A stretch of 21,041 nt of DNA, taken from positions 1-21,041 of the forward strand of contig PXSV01000146.1 of NCBI GenBank assembly GCA_003022685.1, given 5' to 3'. Source of the stretch: Halobacteriales archaeon SW_9_67_24 (GTDB lineage Archaea; Halobacteriota; Halobacteria; Halobacteriales; Halococcaceae). The notes under the pieces were generated by a model. It worked only from the letters and a program-made list of their open reading frames with translations, was not told the origin of the DNA and did no database searches. Positions 1 through 7,833 of this stretch are shown piece by piece. Made by a program: the position numbers and the translations under genes. Numbering within the stretch: the stretch's first letter is position 1; every line of letters starts with the position of its first letter.

Positions 1-612
1 CAACGGATCGGCGAGAATCCCCGCACTCCCCTCGAAAAAGCGCTCGACGGATTCGACGTCCCCGACGTACTCTTCCTCACCGATCTCGCCGGTACACGGC
101 GCGGTGCAGAGACCGATGTCGTGGTCGAGACACGGCCGCTCGCGACCGGCGAACTTGTGGTCCGAACAGCCCCGAATGCCGTAGGTCTCCCGGAGCGCCT
201 TCACGACCGTCTCGACCCGGCCGCGCTCGGTGTACGGGCCGAAGGCCGTCGCGCCGGGGTCGGGATCGCGGGTGATCTCGATCCGGGGGAACTCGTGGTC
301 GGTGAGCTGCACCAGCGGGTAGGACTTGTCGTCCTTCAGCCGGACGTTGTACCGGGGGCTGTGGCGCTTGATGAGGTTGGCTTCGAGGAGGAGTGCCTGG
401 GTCTCGGTGTCGGTCACCGCGGGTTCGATCTCGACGCTGCGCTCGACCATCCGCGCGATCCGACGCGAACGGGGATCGGTGTACGACCGTACTCGATCCC
501 GGAGATCGACCGCCTTCCCCACGTAGAGCGTCGCGTCGTCGTCGCGGAACTGGTAGACGCCCGGCTCGCGTGGGAGGTCGTTCGCCCGTTCGCGGACGCT
601 CGCCCGGTCCAT
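1..612 (-). CDS. uvrC: UvrABC excinuclease subunit C, N-terminal part (cut by window edge)
   Basis: UvrC is the nuclease subunit of UvrABC nucleotide excision repair and makes both incisions around a DNA lesion. The 204 visible residues start at the ATG at 612-610 and stay open to base 1. The GIY-YIG nuclease domain is clear at residues 18-45 (PGVYQF, then LYVGKAVDLRDRV), followed by the conserved ALLLEANLIKRHSPRYNVRLKDD stretch, quoted here only to mark residues 73-95. The cysteine motif is at C149, C161, C169 and C173 (RPCLDHDIGLCTAPCTG); in bacterial UvrC equivalent cysteines have been reported to hold an iron-sulfur cluster. The UVR, C-terminal nuclease and HhH parts lie outside the window. 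The gene follows the membrane regulator at 640-1860 by 27 nt on the same strand, so the two may be co-transcribed. Identification is secure. Confidence 0.96.
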   Translation of the reverse strand, partial: MDRASVRERANDLPREPGVYQFRDDDATLYVGKAVDLRDRVRSYTDPRSRRIARMVERSVEIEPAVTDTETQALLLEANLIKRHSPRYNVRLKDDKSYPLVQLTDHEFPRIEITRDPDPGATAFGPYTERGRVETVVKALRETYGIRGCSDHKFAGRERPCLDHDIGLCTAPCTGEIGEEEYVGDVESVERFFEGSAGILADPL

Positions 613-639
613 CGGATGGGTCGAGGGGCGTGACGCGCT

Positions 640-1860
640 TCAGTCTGACGCGTTCTCCTCCTGTGGGTGTTCCTCGTGCGGGGAGCGCGCGGCCTCAGGG
701 CCGTGCCCGTCGAGGCTCACGATGTTCTCCCGCCCGATCGAGAGCTTCTCGACGGTCCCCTCGTCGGTCATCGACGACAGCAGCCGGCTGACCTTCGCCT
801 TCGACCACTCGGTCTCCTCGACGATGCGGGACTGTTTCATCCGGCCGCCGTGCTCGCCAAGCAGCGCCTCGACCCGGTCCTCGTCGGTCAACGGCTCCAG
901 CGGCTCGTCGGTTCGTTGCGGCCCGTCGGTCTGCTCCGGGTCGGTTGCAGCGACGGTTCCGCTTCCGTCCGGGGCCGACGGCTCCCCGTCCGTGGCGGCT
1001 CCGTCCGTGGCAGCTGCCCCGTCGCCGCGCTCGCGCCACCACCCCCGAAAACGCGTGCCGCCGACGACGATCACTCCACCGACGAGCACGACGAGGCCGG
1101 CGAGCCAGACCGTCGTCAGCCCGCTCGTCGGGTTCGTCCCGATCGCGAGTTCGGTGCCGTCGGAGAGCCCGTCGCCGTCGGTGTCGGGATCGGTGGGATC
1201 GGTGTCACGCTGGATCTCGACCCCGTCACGAACGCCGTCGTCGTCGCTGTCCGCGTTCTGTGGGTTCGAGTCGTAGCGGTTCACCTCCGGCCCGTCGTTC
1301 AGTCCGTCGCCGTCCATGTCGGCATTCGAGAGGTTGTACCCTTCCTCGACTTCTTTCTGGTTCGTCAGTCCGTCGCCGTCGATATCGCCCGTTCGCGTGA
1401 TGACCGTCACCGGGACCGTCTCGCGATCGAGCAGCGTCGCGTTGAAATCGCCCGAGAGCCCCTGGACATCGACGACGAGGCCCTGCTCGCCGGAGACGTT
1501 CGACGGCCACGTGACATTGGCGAACTCGCTCGTCCCGTTCGTTCCGTTCGAGAGCGCCTTCTGGTCGCACTCCACGACGAGCTCCTCGGGCGGTGCGTTC
1601 GCCCGCTCGTAGCCGACCCAGACGCAGTAGTTGGTGAACTCCGGGCCGTCCCGAAAGGTCGCGCTCACGTCGATCGGCTCGTCCTGCCAGACGTACGTCG
1701 ACCCGTTGGCGGCATCCGTGCCGGTGACGACGCCGCTGCCGGCAACGCTCACGTCGATGATCCCGCCGCCAGGCGTCGCTTGTCCCCCGACAGAGACGCC
1801 GGTACCGACGAGCACCAGCACGCAGAGCACACCCGCCACCGTGAGCGCTCGATTGCTCAT
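640..1860 (-). CDS. Membrane protein with extracellular calcium-type repeats and cytoplasmic winged helix
   Basis: This 406-residue protein has an N-terminal hydrophobic signal segment (residues 5-26). An outside domain of about 130 residues follows, with a possible disulfide pair C79/C98 and several N-x-S/T sites. Next come four DxDxDG repeats like thrombospondin type 3/EF-hand loops (DIDGDG 159, DMDGDG 181, DSDDDG 204, DTDGDG 226), a single transmembrane helix (about 247-268), an acidic Gly/Asp/Pro linker, and a C-terminal winged helix (about 328-385, with SKAKVSRLLSSMTDEGTVEK). Winged-helix domains tethered this way are known in haloarchaeal membrane proteins. I infer a one-component sensor: outside ligand or Ca2+ binding, inside DNA binding. 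The target is unknown. A TATA-like AGTAATAG lies about 30 nt upstream. It ends 27 nt before uvrC. Confidence 0.88.
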   Translation of the reverse strand: MSNRALTVAGVLCVLVLVGTGVSVGGQATPGGGIIDVSVAGSGVVTGTDAANGSTYVWQDEPIDVSATFRDGPEFTNYCVWVGYERANAPPEELVVECDQKALSNGTNGTSEFANVTWPSNVSGEQGLVVDVQGLSGDFNATLLDRETVPVTVITRTGDIDGDGLTNQKEVEEGYNLSNADMDGDGLNDGPEVNRYDSNPQNADSDDDGVRDGVEIQRDTDPTDPDTDGDGLSDGTELAIGTNPTSGLTTVWLAGLVVLVGGVIVVGGTRFRGWWRERGDGAAATDGAATDGEPSAPDGSGTVAATDPEQTDGPQRTDEPLEPLTDEDRVEALLGEHGGRMKQSRIVEETEWSKAKVSRLLSSMTDEGTVEKLSIGRENIVSLDGHGPEAARSPHEEHPQEENASD

Positions 1861-2036
1861 TCTTCGTTACTGTTCGTCGTGCGCCGGCTATTACTCTTTG
1901 CGTCCTCGGGATCGTGTCCGATTCGAACTCGTCGGCTGACGGCAACCGTCGCTACTCGGCGCTATCCGGGTAGAAAAAGCGCGTGCCGCGGTGGCGACAC
2001 GCGTCCGATCGGTTCGAGAAACTGCGAGCCGAGCGA

Positions 2037-2642
2037 TCAGGCTGCTGTCGTCGTGCCGTTCGTCATGTTCCCCATCTGAGTCGTGAGGGACTCGTTGGAG
2101 AGGTTGCCGCTCGCGCTGGTCACGTTGCCAACGGCGGTTCCGTTGTTGTCGAGGACGCTCCCGTTGGGGTAGACGGAGACGTTCTCGAGGGTGGTGCTGT
2201 CGTTGCCCATCACCGACACGCTGCCCGCTTCCGTGCCGTTCTGGTAAAACACGGAGCCGTTGGGGTAGATGGTCACGTTCTCGACGGCTGCCTGACTCTC
2301 GTCGCCGCCGAAGAAGCCGCTGAAGATCCCGCCGAGGAGCCCGTCGTCGCTGCTACCGTTGCTAGCCTCGGTGGTCGCGTTCCCCATCATGCTGGTTTCG
2401 TTCCCCATCATGCTAGTTTCTTCCTCCATCGCGGAGGTCTCCTCTTCCATCATGCTGGTCTCTTCTTCCATCGCGCTGGTCACCATCTCGGTAGTGCCCT
2501 CGCCCGCGGCCGCCTCCGTTCCGTTGTCACTGCTACCGTTGCCACCACAGCCGGCGAGCACCAACATCACGGCTACGAGTCCAACTGCCAGGACGCGCTT
2601 CGATGGGAGCTGTGTCCCGAGCGCGCCGAGTTTGCTTGTCAT
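2037..2642 (-). CDS. Secreted lipoprotein with Met/Glu-rich heptad repeat
   Basis: The start chosen is the ATG at 2642-2640 (MTSKLGALG), because a TATA box (ATTTATTT, minus strand) sits about 30 nt upstream; an in-frame ATG at 2687 lies upstream of that box. The 201-residue product has a basic start, a hydrophobic helix and a lipobox LVLAGCGG, so it should be lipid-anchored on the outer face of the membrane. After the Cys comes a low-complexity Asn/Ser/Glu/Thr region with five 7-residue repeats of the TSMMEEE type. The C-terminal half holds two copies of a short unit (ENVTIYPNGSVFYQNGT and ENVSVYPNGSVLDNNGT) with many N-glycosylation sequons. I recognise no family. The function is unknown; paired methionines could bind soft metals, but this is only a guess. 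Confidence 0.8.
   Translation of the reverse strand: MTSKLGALGTQLPSKRVLAVGLVAVMLVLAGCGGNGSSDNGTEAAAGEGTTEMVTSAMEEETSMMEEETSAMEEETSMMGNETSMMGNATTEASNGSSDDGLLGGIFSGFFGGDESQAAVENVTIYPNGSVFYQNGTEAGSVSVMGNDSTTLENVSVYPNGSVLDNNGTAVGNVTSASGNLSNESLTTQMGNMTNGTTTAA
2385..2489 (-). repeat. Five tandem 21-bp coding repeats (7-residue period)
   Basis: Units starting at 2385, 2406, 2427, 2448 and 2469 each begin with CAT on the plus strand and are exactly 21 bp apart. They encode TSMMGNE/A or TSM/AMEEE units in the lipoprotein. The copies differ by a few bases, so this is an older repeat rather than a fresh slippage product. Confidence 0.9.
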
Positions 2643-2670
2643 GATCTGCACTCGAACGGAGATACGGGAA

Positions 2671-2682
2671 GGAAATAAATCG
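2671..2682 (-). promoter_or_regulatory. TATA box of the lipoprotein gene
   Basis: The minus-strand sequence GATTTATTTCC lies 30 nt before the ATG at 2642. It is an AT-rich island in GC-rich DNA, at the spacing expected for a short-leader haloarchaeal transcript. Confidence 0.6.
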
Positions 2683-3259
2683 CCCAAGCCGTTGCGAATC
2701 GTTCCGAACCGTTACGGCTCGATCACCGGCTTCGACAGCGAAACGTCGTGAATTCATTCGCTACTCCTGCTCGCACCGTGATTCGTGCGAGCAACTATCA
2801 TTCCTCGGGCTACCGTCGCGGCCGACGCTCGGCCCGCCCTTTCGTTTCACTGACCGTCGATCCGACCGACGACTCCCGCCTGGCGACGAAGCAGTCCCGA
2901 TTCGACGAACCCTCATGTTCGGCGGATCAGGCGGTGTCAGCTCCTCGTTTTCGGAAAAGCGGTCTGCTTCGATGGCCGTCTCACGACTGCGACCGCCGAA
3001 CCGACGGCTCGCCGCTACCGTCGACCCCCGCTGCCTTCTTTCCTGCCCATCTCGTGCGTCAATCACTCCGGTTGCGACTGTTTCGTCGCCGAAACTGTAC
3101 GACGAGCGACCGTAATACTGCACTACTTCGGTGAAATCGCGCGAAACCGTCTGGATCGATGGGACGACCGGCAGTCTCGTCGAGGTCGGCTCGTCACTCG
3201 GCGAGGGCCAGCCAACGACTGAAGAGCGTGCTCGATCGCCCGGGCTACTTCAGAGCTGC
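2683..3259. other. Gap of about 580 bp without a convincing gene
   Basis: GC is lower than in the neighbouring genes and no frame shows the usual third-position G/C bias. A minus-strand open frame at 2761-3123 would encode an Arg/Ser-rich low-complexity protein with many AGG, CGA and CGT codons; I do not call it. The only structure seen is a perfect 9-bp stem at 2768-2793. The gap separates the lipoprotein promoter from the 3' end of ligA. Confidence 0.6.
2768..2793. repeat. Perfect 9-bp inverted repeat (hairpin)
   Basis: TGCTCGCAC and GTGCGAGCA are separated by 8 bases. There is no adjoining T-tract, so it is not an obvious terminator. It could be a protein-binding dyad or a chance palindrome. 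Confidence 0.5.
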
Positions 3260-5383
3260 TCAGATCGCGGCGTCCCGCTCGGCGAGCAGCGCCTCGAACT
3301 CGCTCCCGGTGAGTTCGGGGACGTCCGCCGCGTCGGCGTCGTCGCGTTTTCGTTGCCCGGGATCGTCGCCGACCACGAGATAGTCCGTATTGCCCGAGAC
3401 GCTTCCCGTGCTTCGCGCGCCGTGGCGCTCGACGTGCTCGGTGGCTTCCTCTCGGGTGAGGTTCGAGAGCCCGCCAGTAAACACGAACGTCAGCCCGGCG
3501 AGTTCGTCGCCCGCCTCGATTTCGACCGCCTCGGGCTCGACCCCGCGCTCGCGCAGCCCGGCGATCGTCTCCCGATTGCGTTCGTTCGCGAAGAACTCGC
3601 GGATCTCGCTCGCAACTCGGGGGCCGACGTCGGGCACGTCGCGGAGCGCTTCCTCGTCCGCGTCCATTAGGGCGTCGAGATCGCCGAATTTGCGGGCGAG
3701 GGCGGTCGCCGTCGTCGAGCCCACTTCGGGAACGCCGAGCGCGGTGAGGAAGTCGGCGAGCGCGGGCTCGGTCGAGCGGTCGAGCTCGTCGCGGAGGTTC
3801 GCGGCGCTCTGCGCGCCCCAGCCGTCGAGTGCGGCGAGGTCCGCTTCCCGGAGGTCGTAGAGGTCCGGCAGCGATTCGACGAGGCCGGCGTCGATGAGCT
3901 GTTCGACCCGCTCCTCGCCGAGGCCCTCGATGTCGAGGCCCTCGCGGCTGGCGTAGTGTTCGACCGCGCGTTGGAGCTGGGCGGGACAGGCCACCCCTCC
4001 TGTACAGAACGCGAGCGGGCCGTCGCGCTCGATCGGGCTGTCACAGATCGGGCATCGAGCGGGGAACTCGAAGGTTCTCTCGCCGCCCTCGACGACTGCC
4101 GTGACGTAGGGGATGACGTCGCCCGCGCGCTTGAGGCGCACCTCGTCGCCGACGTTCACCCCCAGTTCTTCGAGTTCGCCAGGGTTGTGGAGGGTCGCGC
4201 GGGAGACCTCGACGCCCCCGACTTCGACGGGGTCGAGCAGCGCGACCGGCGTCGCGCGGCCCGTCCGGCCGATCTGCACCGTGATATCGGCGATTCGCGT
4301 CGTCTCGGAGCGGGCGGGGAACTTGTAGGCGTAGGCCCACCGCGGCGCGCGCGAGGTCGTCCCGAGGCGCTCGCAGGCCGCGAGGTCGTTGACCGAGAAC
4401 ACGGTTCCGTCGATCTCGTAATCGAGGTCCTCGCGATCCTCGCCGAGTCGGTCGCGGTACTCGATGGCGGCCTCGATCCCGTTGACGACCGCGACCCGAT
4501 CGGTGACCCGGAGGCCCCACTCGGGGAGTTTCGCGTACCGTTCCGCGCCGAAGAAAAAGCACGCGAGCGGGCGTTCGGCCGTGATCGACGGATCGAGCTG
4601 GCGGAGGGTTCCGGCGGCGGCGTTCCGGGGGTTCGCGAAAGGGTCGTCGCCGCGCTCGACCCGCTCGCGGTTGTGCGCGGTGAACGCCTCGCGGGGCATG
4701 TAGATCTCGCCGCGCACGGCGAGGTAGTCGGGGTACTCGCCCCGGAGGCGCTGTGGCACCGACCCGATCGTGCGGACGCTCGCGGTCACGTCGTCGCCCT
4801 CGGCCCCGTCGCCTCGCGTCGCGGCACGCTCGTAGACGCCGTTTTCGTACACGACCTCGATCGAGAGCCCGTCGAACTTCGGCTCGCAGACGTACTCGAC
4901 AGCGATGTCGACGGGATCGCTCTCTCCGTCGCTCTCGTCACCCCGGCTGTCGAACTCGGCGAGCGATTGCTGGCCGCCACCACCGCTGGCGAGTTCGCGT
5001 CGAACCCGCCGATCGAACTCCCGGACTTCGTCGGGATCGCCACTGGAATCGATCGAGAGCATCGGCGCGACGTGTTCCACAGTCCGGAGTTCGTCGAGCG
5101 GCTCGCCACCGACCCGCTGTGTCGGGCTGTTCTCGGCCGGGAGGTCGAAGGCGTCTTCGAGCGCCTCCAACCTGGCGAACAGCGCGTCGTAGGTCCGATC
5201 GCCGACGACGGGATCGCTCTCGACGTAGTAGCGGTGGTCGTGGTGTCGGAGCGCGCTACGGAGTCGTTCGGCTTGCTCGCGTGCCCGCTCCTCGCCCAGT
5301 TCCTCGACCGGTGCGAACTCGGTGTCGGGGTCCTCGATGTAGGGGTTGTCAGTGGCCGAATCCGCGGCGTCCGGGGCTGCCAT
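3260..5383 (-). CDS. ligA: NAD-dependent DNA ligase LigA
   Basis: LigA seals nicks in duplex DNA using NAD+ through a ligase-AMP intermediate. The 707 residues show the full family architecture: an N-terminal Ia domain with HHDHRYYVESDPVVGDRTYD (about 48-67) for NMN binding, the adenylation motif KFDG with catalytic K169, the OB fold, a four-Cys zinc finger (C444, C447, C460, C466), helix-hairpin-helix repeats (about 485-600) and a C-terminal BRCT domain (about 627-702). An acidic Ser/Gly/Asp insertion at about 132-158 precedes the adenylation motif. NAD ligases are bacterial; haloarchaea are known to carry one besides their ATP ligase, by ancient transfer. The ATG at 5383 is supported by a CCTAAGC TATA-like site about 28 nt upstream. 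Its codon use looks like that of its neighbours, so the gene is well ameliorated. Confidence 0.97.
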   Translation of the reverse strand: MAAPDAADSATDNPYIEDPDTEFAPVEELGEERAREQAERLRSALRHHDHRYYVESDPVVGDRTYDALFARLEALEDAFDLPAENSPTQRVGGEPLDELRTVEHVAPMLSIDSSGDPDEVREFDRRVRRELASGGGGQQSLAEFDSRGDESDGESDPVDIAVEYVCEPKFDGLSIEVVYENGVYERAATRGDGAEGDDVTASVRTIGSVPQRLRGEYPDYLAVRGEIYMPREAFTAHNRERVERGDDPFANPRNAAAGTLRQLDPSITAERPLACFFFGAERYAKLPEWGLRVTDRVAVVNGIEAAIEYRDRLGEDREDLDYEIDGTVFSVNDLAACERLGTTSRAPRWAYAYKFPARSETTRIADITVQIGRTGRATPVALLDPVEVGGVEVSRATLHNPGELEELGVNVGDEVRLKRAGDVIPYVTAVVEGGERTFEFPARCPICDSPIERDGPLAFCTGGVACPAQLQRAVEHYASREGLDIEGLGEERVEQLIDAGLVESLPDLYDLREADLAALDGWGAQSAANLRDELDRSTEPALADFLTALGVPEVGSTTATALARKFGDLDALMDADEEALRDVPDVGPRVASEIREFFANERNRETIAGLRERGVEPEAVEIEAGDELAGLTFVFTGGLSNLTREEATEHVERHGARSTGSVSGNTDYLVVGDDPGQRKRDDADAADVPELTGSEFEALLAERDAAI

Positions 5384-5518
5384 TGCGTTGCGTTCCGCCG
5401 CGCTCCGCTTAGGCCGTTCGCCTCGTCCCGACCGCCGTCCGGTACGTCGTCGACTACCCGATCCGGGATCGCCTCAGCACAGGATACGTACGAACGGCGT
5501 CCACTACCGCCGACCGGG

Positions 5519-5530
5519 AGCAAAAACTCA
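5519..5530 (-). terminator. Possible T-tract terminator after the small membrane gene
   Basis: The minus strand reads TGAGTTTTTGCTC, with five T's immediately after the TGA stop of the 5528-5779 gene. Archaeal termination can rely on short T-runs. The flanking GAG/CTC pair is too short to count as a real hairpin. Confidence 0.3.
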
Positions 5531-5779
5531 GTTCGCGGACGATCCACTCGGCGGATCGTAAAACAGCGCGTAGCCGAGTGTAGCGAGTGCGGGCAGGGTC
5601 GCAACCGCGAGCGCCGCCGGCAGCGACGCGCTCGACACCACCCCGGCCGTCCAGCCCGCGACGAGCAGCGCGGGGAGAACGAGGAGCACGAGATCCGCGG
5701 GCGCGACCGTCGGCCGGCGCTCGCGGACGGCCTCGACGACCGACTTGCGGGTGTCGTCGCGCTTCCTGGAGCGAGTCAT
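5528..5779 (-). CDS. Small membrane protein with two predicted helices
   Basis: An 83-residue protein with a very basic N-terminus (MTRSRKRDDTRKSVVEAVRE) and two hydrophobic helices (about 28-48 and 52-72), ending in a short polar tail. The positive-inside rule puts the N-terminus in the cytoplasm. No family is recognised. It is real rather than a shadow because a strong AT-rich promoter lies 28-40 nt before its ATG and its third-position G/C bias is high. It sits between infB and ligA on the same strand but has its own promoter. Confidence 0.75.
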   Translation of the reverse strand: MTRSRKRDDTRKSVVEAVRERRPTVAPADLVLLVLPALLVAGWTAGVVSSASLPAALAVATLPALATLGYALFYDPPSGSSAN

Positions 5780-5805
5780 CGGTCACTCGTGCCTACCCGC
5801 GCCGT

Positions 5806-5823
5806 CTAATTAAATATTATTAC
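5806..5823 (-). promoter_or_regulatory. TATA-rich promoter of the small membrane gene
   Basis: The minus strand reads GTAATAATATTTAATTAG, the most AT-rich patch nearby. It is centred about 30-35 nt before the ATG at 5779, giving a very short leader. Confidence 0.65.
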
Positions 5824-5843
5824 TTCGTGTGCAGCCCGGTTCG

Positions 5844-5942
5844 TACTGTCGGACGGAACTGTCCCGGAAACGACGCTGGACTATCCAGTTGCTGTCCGGC
5901 GTCTGCAGCCGGTCGATAGTCACGCCTTTCCGTCCGACAGCA
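5844..5942. mobile_element. 99-bp palindromic element, copy 1 (MITE-like)
   Basis: The ends are inverted repeats: CTGTCGGACGGAA (5846-5858) and TTCCGTCCGACAG (5928-5940), with TA/CA outside. The right end touches the TAG stop codon of infB (5945-5943). A second element of exactly 99 bp with the same ends is at 12708-12806, and internal blocks (CTATCCA, GTCYGGCG, CGATA) also match. Non-autonomous and without an ORF. I cannot name the parent insertion sequence. It may also act as a 3'-end hairpin for infB RNA. Confidence 0.7.
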
Positions 5943-7760
5943 CTACTTCCCCCAGAAGGGGTCGCGCTGGCGGTGTTTGTCGAGATAGATGTTGAGCGCT
6001 TCGAGCTCGTCGGCCGGGATGTCGTCGGCGAGTTCCTGTTCGAGCACTTTCGCGTGTTTCTCGGGGATCTCCGACCAGAGCTCGTCGCCCTCCTCGACCT
6101 GGCGGCCGACCGTGGGGCCGTCGATGGCGACGCTGACGCGCTCGCCCGCACGGGCCTCGTCGACGTCCTCGCCCTGCTCCTGGATGCCCTTGACCTGGCC
6201 GAGGCGCTCGGGCTGGCTGCCCTCGAAGTTCACCACCCGCGCGTTCCGTTTCAGGGTCCCCGTCAGCACCTCGACGCCAACGACGGCGGGATCGTTCTGC
6301 CGGAAGGTGTGATCCGGGAGGAGCCGGAACCGGGCGGGCCGGGCGATGTTGTCGAGGATCGCGTCCTGCTGGGCGCGTTCGCGTTCCTCGATGAACTCCT
6401 CGTACTCCTCGACGAGGCGATAGATCACGTCGCTCTCGAAAAGCCGGACGCTCTCGTTTTCGGCCCGCTCTTCGGCGTCGTCGAGCACGTCGATCCCGAA
6501 GGCCATCACTGTCTCGTGGCGTTCCTCCTCGGCGGTGCTCGCCACCGTGACGTCGCGCGGCGCGACGTCGCCGACCTCGGCGCGCACGATCGGGATCTCG
6601 GCGTCTTCGAGCGCGTCCGCGACCGCCTCCAGACTCCCGAGCGTGTCGGCCTTGACAACGACGCCCTGCTCCTCGGTGGTGACGCCGAGCGCGGCGAGTT
6701 CGGCCTCGACCTCCTCGACGACGCCCTCGCGTCCCCGATCGCCGAGCACCCGGACCGGCGCACCGGCCATCGCGCTGTCGAGATCGGGTGCGGCGATCTT
6801 CAGCCCCGCCGCCGCGGTCACCGACTCGACCTCTTCAAATCGTTTTTCGGTGCGGATCTCCGCGAGTGGCCGGGGCTGGAGCAGCGCGCGCACGTCGGTC
6901 ACGATCGGATCGCCCGTGCCGCCGACCACGATCGTATCGTCCGCCGTCACCGTGCCGTCGTAGAGTACCACGTCGATCGCGGTGCCGAAGCCCTTCTGCT
7001 CTTTGACCTCCAGCACTGTGCCAGCCCCCGGTCCGTCGACATCGATCGCCATCGCGTCCTTGAGGTAGCGCTGGGAGAGGCCCATGAGCACAGTCAAGAG
7101 GTCGGGAACGCCCTCACCGGTCTCGGCGCTCACCGGGACGACGCCGACGTTGTTGGCGAAGTTCTGGACCCGCCAGTACATGTCCGCCGAGAAGTCGTGA
7201 TCCGAGAGGTCGCCGATGAGGTCGTAGAGGCGTTCGTCGAGCGTCGAACTGGCACGATTGGACTGGGCGTCGTAGCTCCCCTGGATCGGCGCGTTCTCCT
7301 GGGGATTCCACCCCGGAACGGTGTCGACCTTGTTCGCCGCCACGACGAAGGGGGTCTCGGTTCGCTGGAGGATGTCGATCGCCTCGATGGTCTGGGGCTG
7401 GAACCCGTCGTTGACGTCGATAACGAGGATCGCGATGTCCGCGAGTGCCCCCCCGCGGGAGCGGAGCGTCGAGAAGGAGTGGTGGCCGGGGGTGTCGATA
7501 AAGAGGAGACCGGGGAGGTCGAAGTCGCTCGGGTCGACCAGCGAACCCGCGAGCTCCGAGACCGTTTCGAGGGGGACGGCGGTCGCGCCGATGTGCTGGG
7601 TGATCGCGCCCGCCTCGCCCGCGGTTACCGTCGAGCCGCGGATCCGATCGAGCAGGCTGGTCTTGCCGTGGTCGACGTGGCCGAGCACCGCGACGATCGG
7701 GGTACGGAGGGTCTCACCAGTCGCGTCGGCCGCGTCGGCGTCCGTGTGTGTCTCAGACAT
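5943..7760 (-). CDS. infB: Translation initiation factor aIF-5B (IF-2 family GTPase)
   Basis: A GTPase that promotes ribosomal subunit joining and initiator tRNA positioning. The start chosen is the ATG at 7760 (MSETHTDADAAD), giving 605 residues; an upstream open extension to 7868 has unlikely composition, and a GGTGAG Shine-Dalgarno-like site lies just before this ATG. The G1 loop GHVDHGKT is at 27-34, the G3 DTPGHHSF at 89-96 (most relatives have GHEAF, so a His replaces Glu), and the G4 ANKVD at 142-146. The beta-barrel domain II, domain III and C-terminal tRNA-binding domain follow, ending in DKHRQRDPFWGK. The length is normal for haloarchaea. It lies downstream of brp on the same strand, and its stop codon abuts a 99-bp palindromic element. 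Confidence 0.96.
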   Translation of the reverse strand: MSETHTDADAADATGETLRTPIVAVLGHVDHGKTSLLDRIRGSTVTAGEAGAITQHIGATAVPLETVSELAGSLVDPSDFDLPGLLFIDTPGHHSFSTLRSRGGALADIAILVIDVNDGFQPQTIEAIDILQRTETPFVVAANKVDTVPGWNPQENAPIQGSYDAQSNRASSTLDERLYDLIGDLSDHDFSADMYWRVQNFANNVGVVPVSAETGEGVPDLLTVLMGLSQRYLKDAMAIDVDGPGAGTVLEVKEQKGFGTAIDVVLYDGTVTADDTIVVGGTGDPIVTDVRALLQPRPLAEIRTEKRFEEVESVTAAAGLKIAAPDLDSAMAGAPVRVLGDRGREGVVEEVEAELAALGVTTEEQGVVVKADTLGSLEAVADALEDAEIPIVRAEVGDVAPRDVTVASTAEEERHETVMAFGIDVLDDAEERAENESVRLFESDVIYRLVEEYEEFIEERERAQQDAILDNIARPARFRLLPDHTFRQNDPAVVGVEVLTGTLKRNARVVNFEGSQPERLGQVKGIQEQGEDVDEARAGERVSVAIDGPTVGRQVEEGDELWSEIPEKHAKVLEQELADDIPADELEALNIYLDKHRQRDPFWGK

Positions 7761-7762
7761 CG

Positions 7763-7772
7763 ATCTCACCCG
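7763..7772 (-). promoter_or_regulatory. Shine-Dalgarno-like site of infB
   Basis: The minus strand GGGTGAGATCG ends just before the ATG at 7760. GGTGA matches the archaeal anti-SD. It supports this start over the upstream open extension and fits translation from an mRNA with a leader. Confidence 0.5.
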
Positions 7773-7833
7773 AGAGAAACTCGTTACAGAAAGAAGCCGG
7801 CGGCCGTAGTTAAGTGCGTCGTCACGCCGGTCG

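Noticed and set aside
667..2079. 470-codon open frame on the plus strand
   Set aside because: Antisense to the membrane winged-helix protein; no start signals or family features.
2761..3123. 120-codon minus-strand open frame
   Set aside because: No third-position G/C bias, rare Arg codons, low complexity and no promoter at the right spacing.
3956..5809. 617-codon open frame on the plus strand
   Set aside because: It is antisense to ligA. High GC removes stop codons; the product is Arg/Val/Asp noise with no domain.
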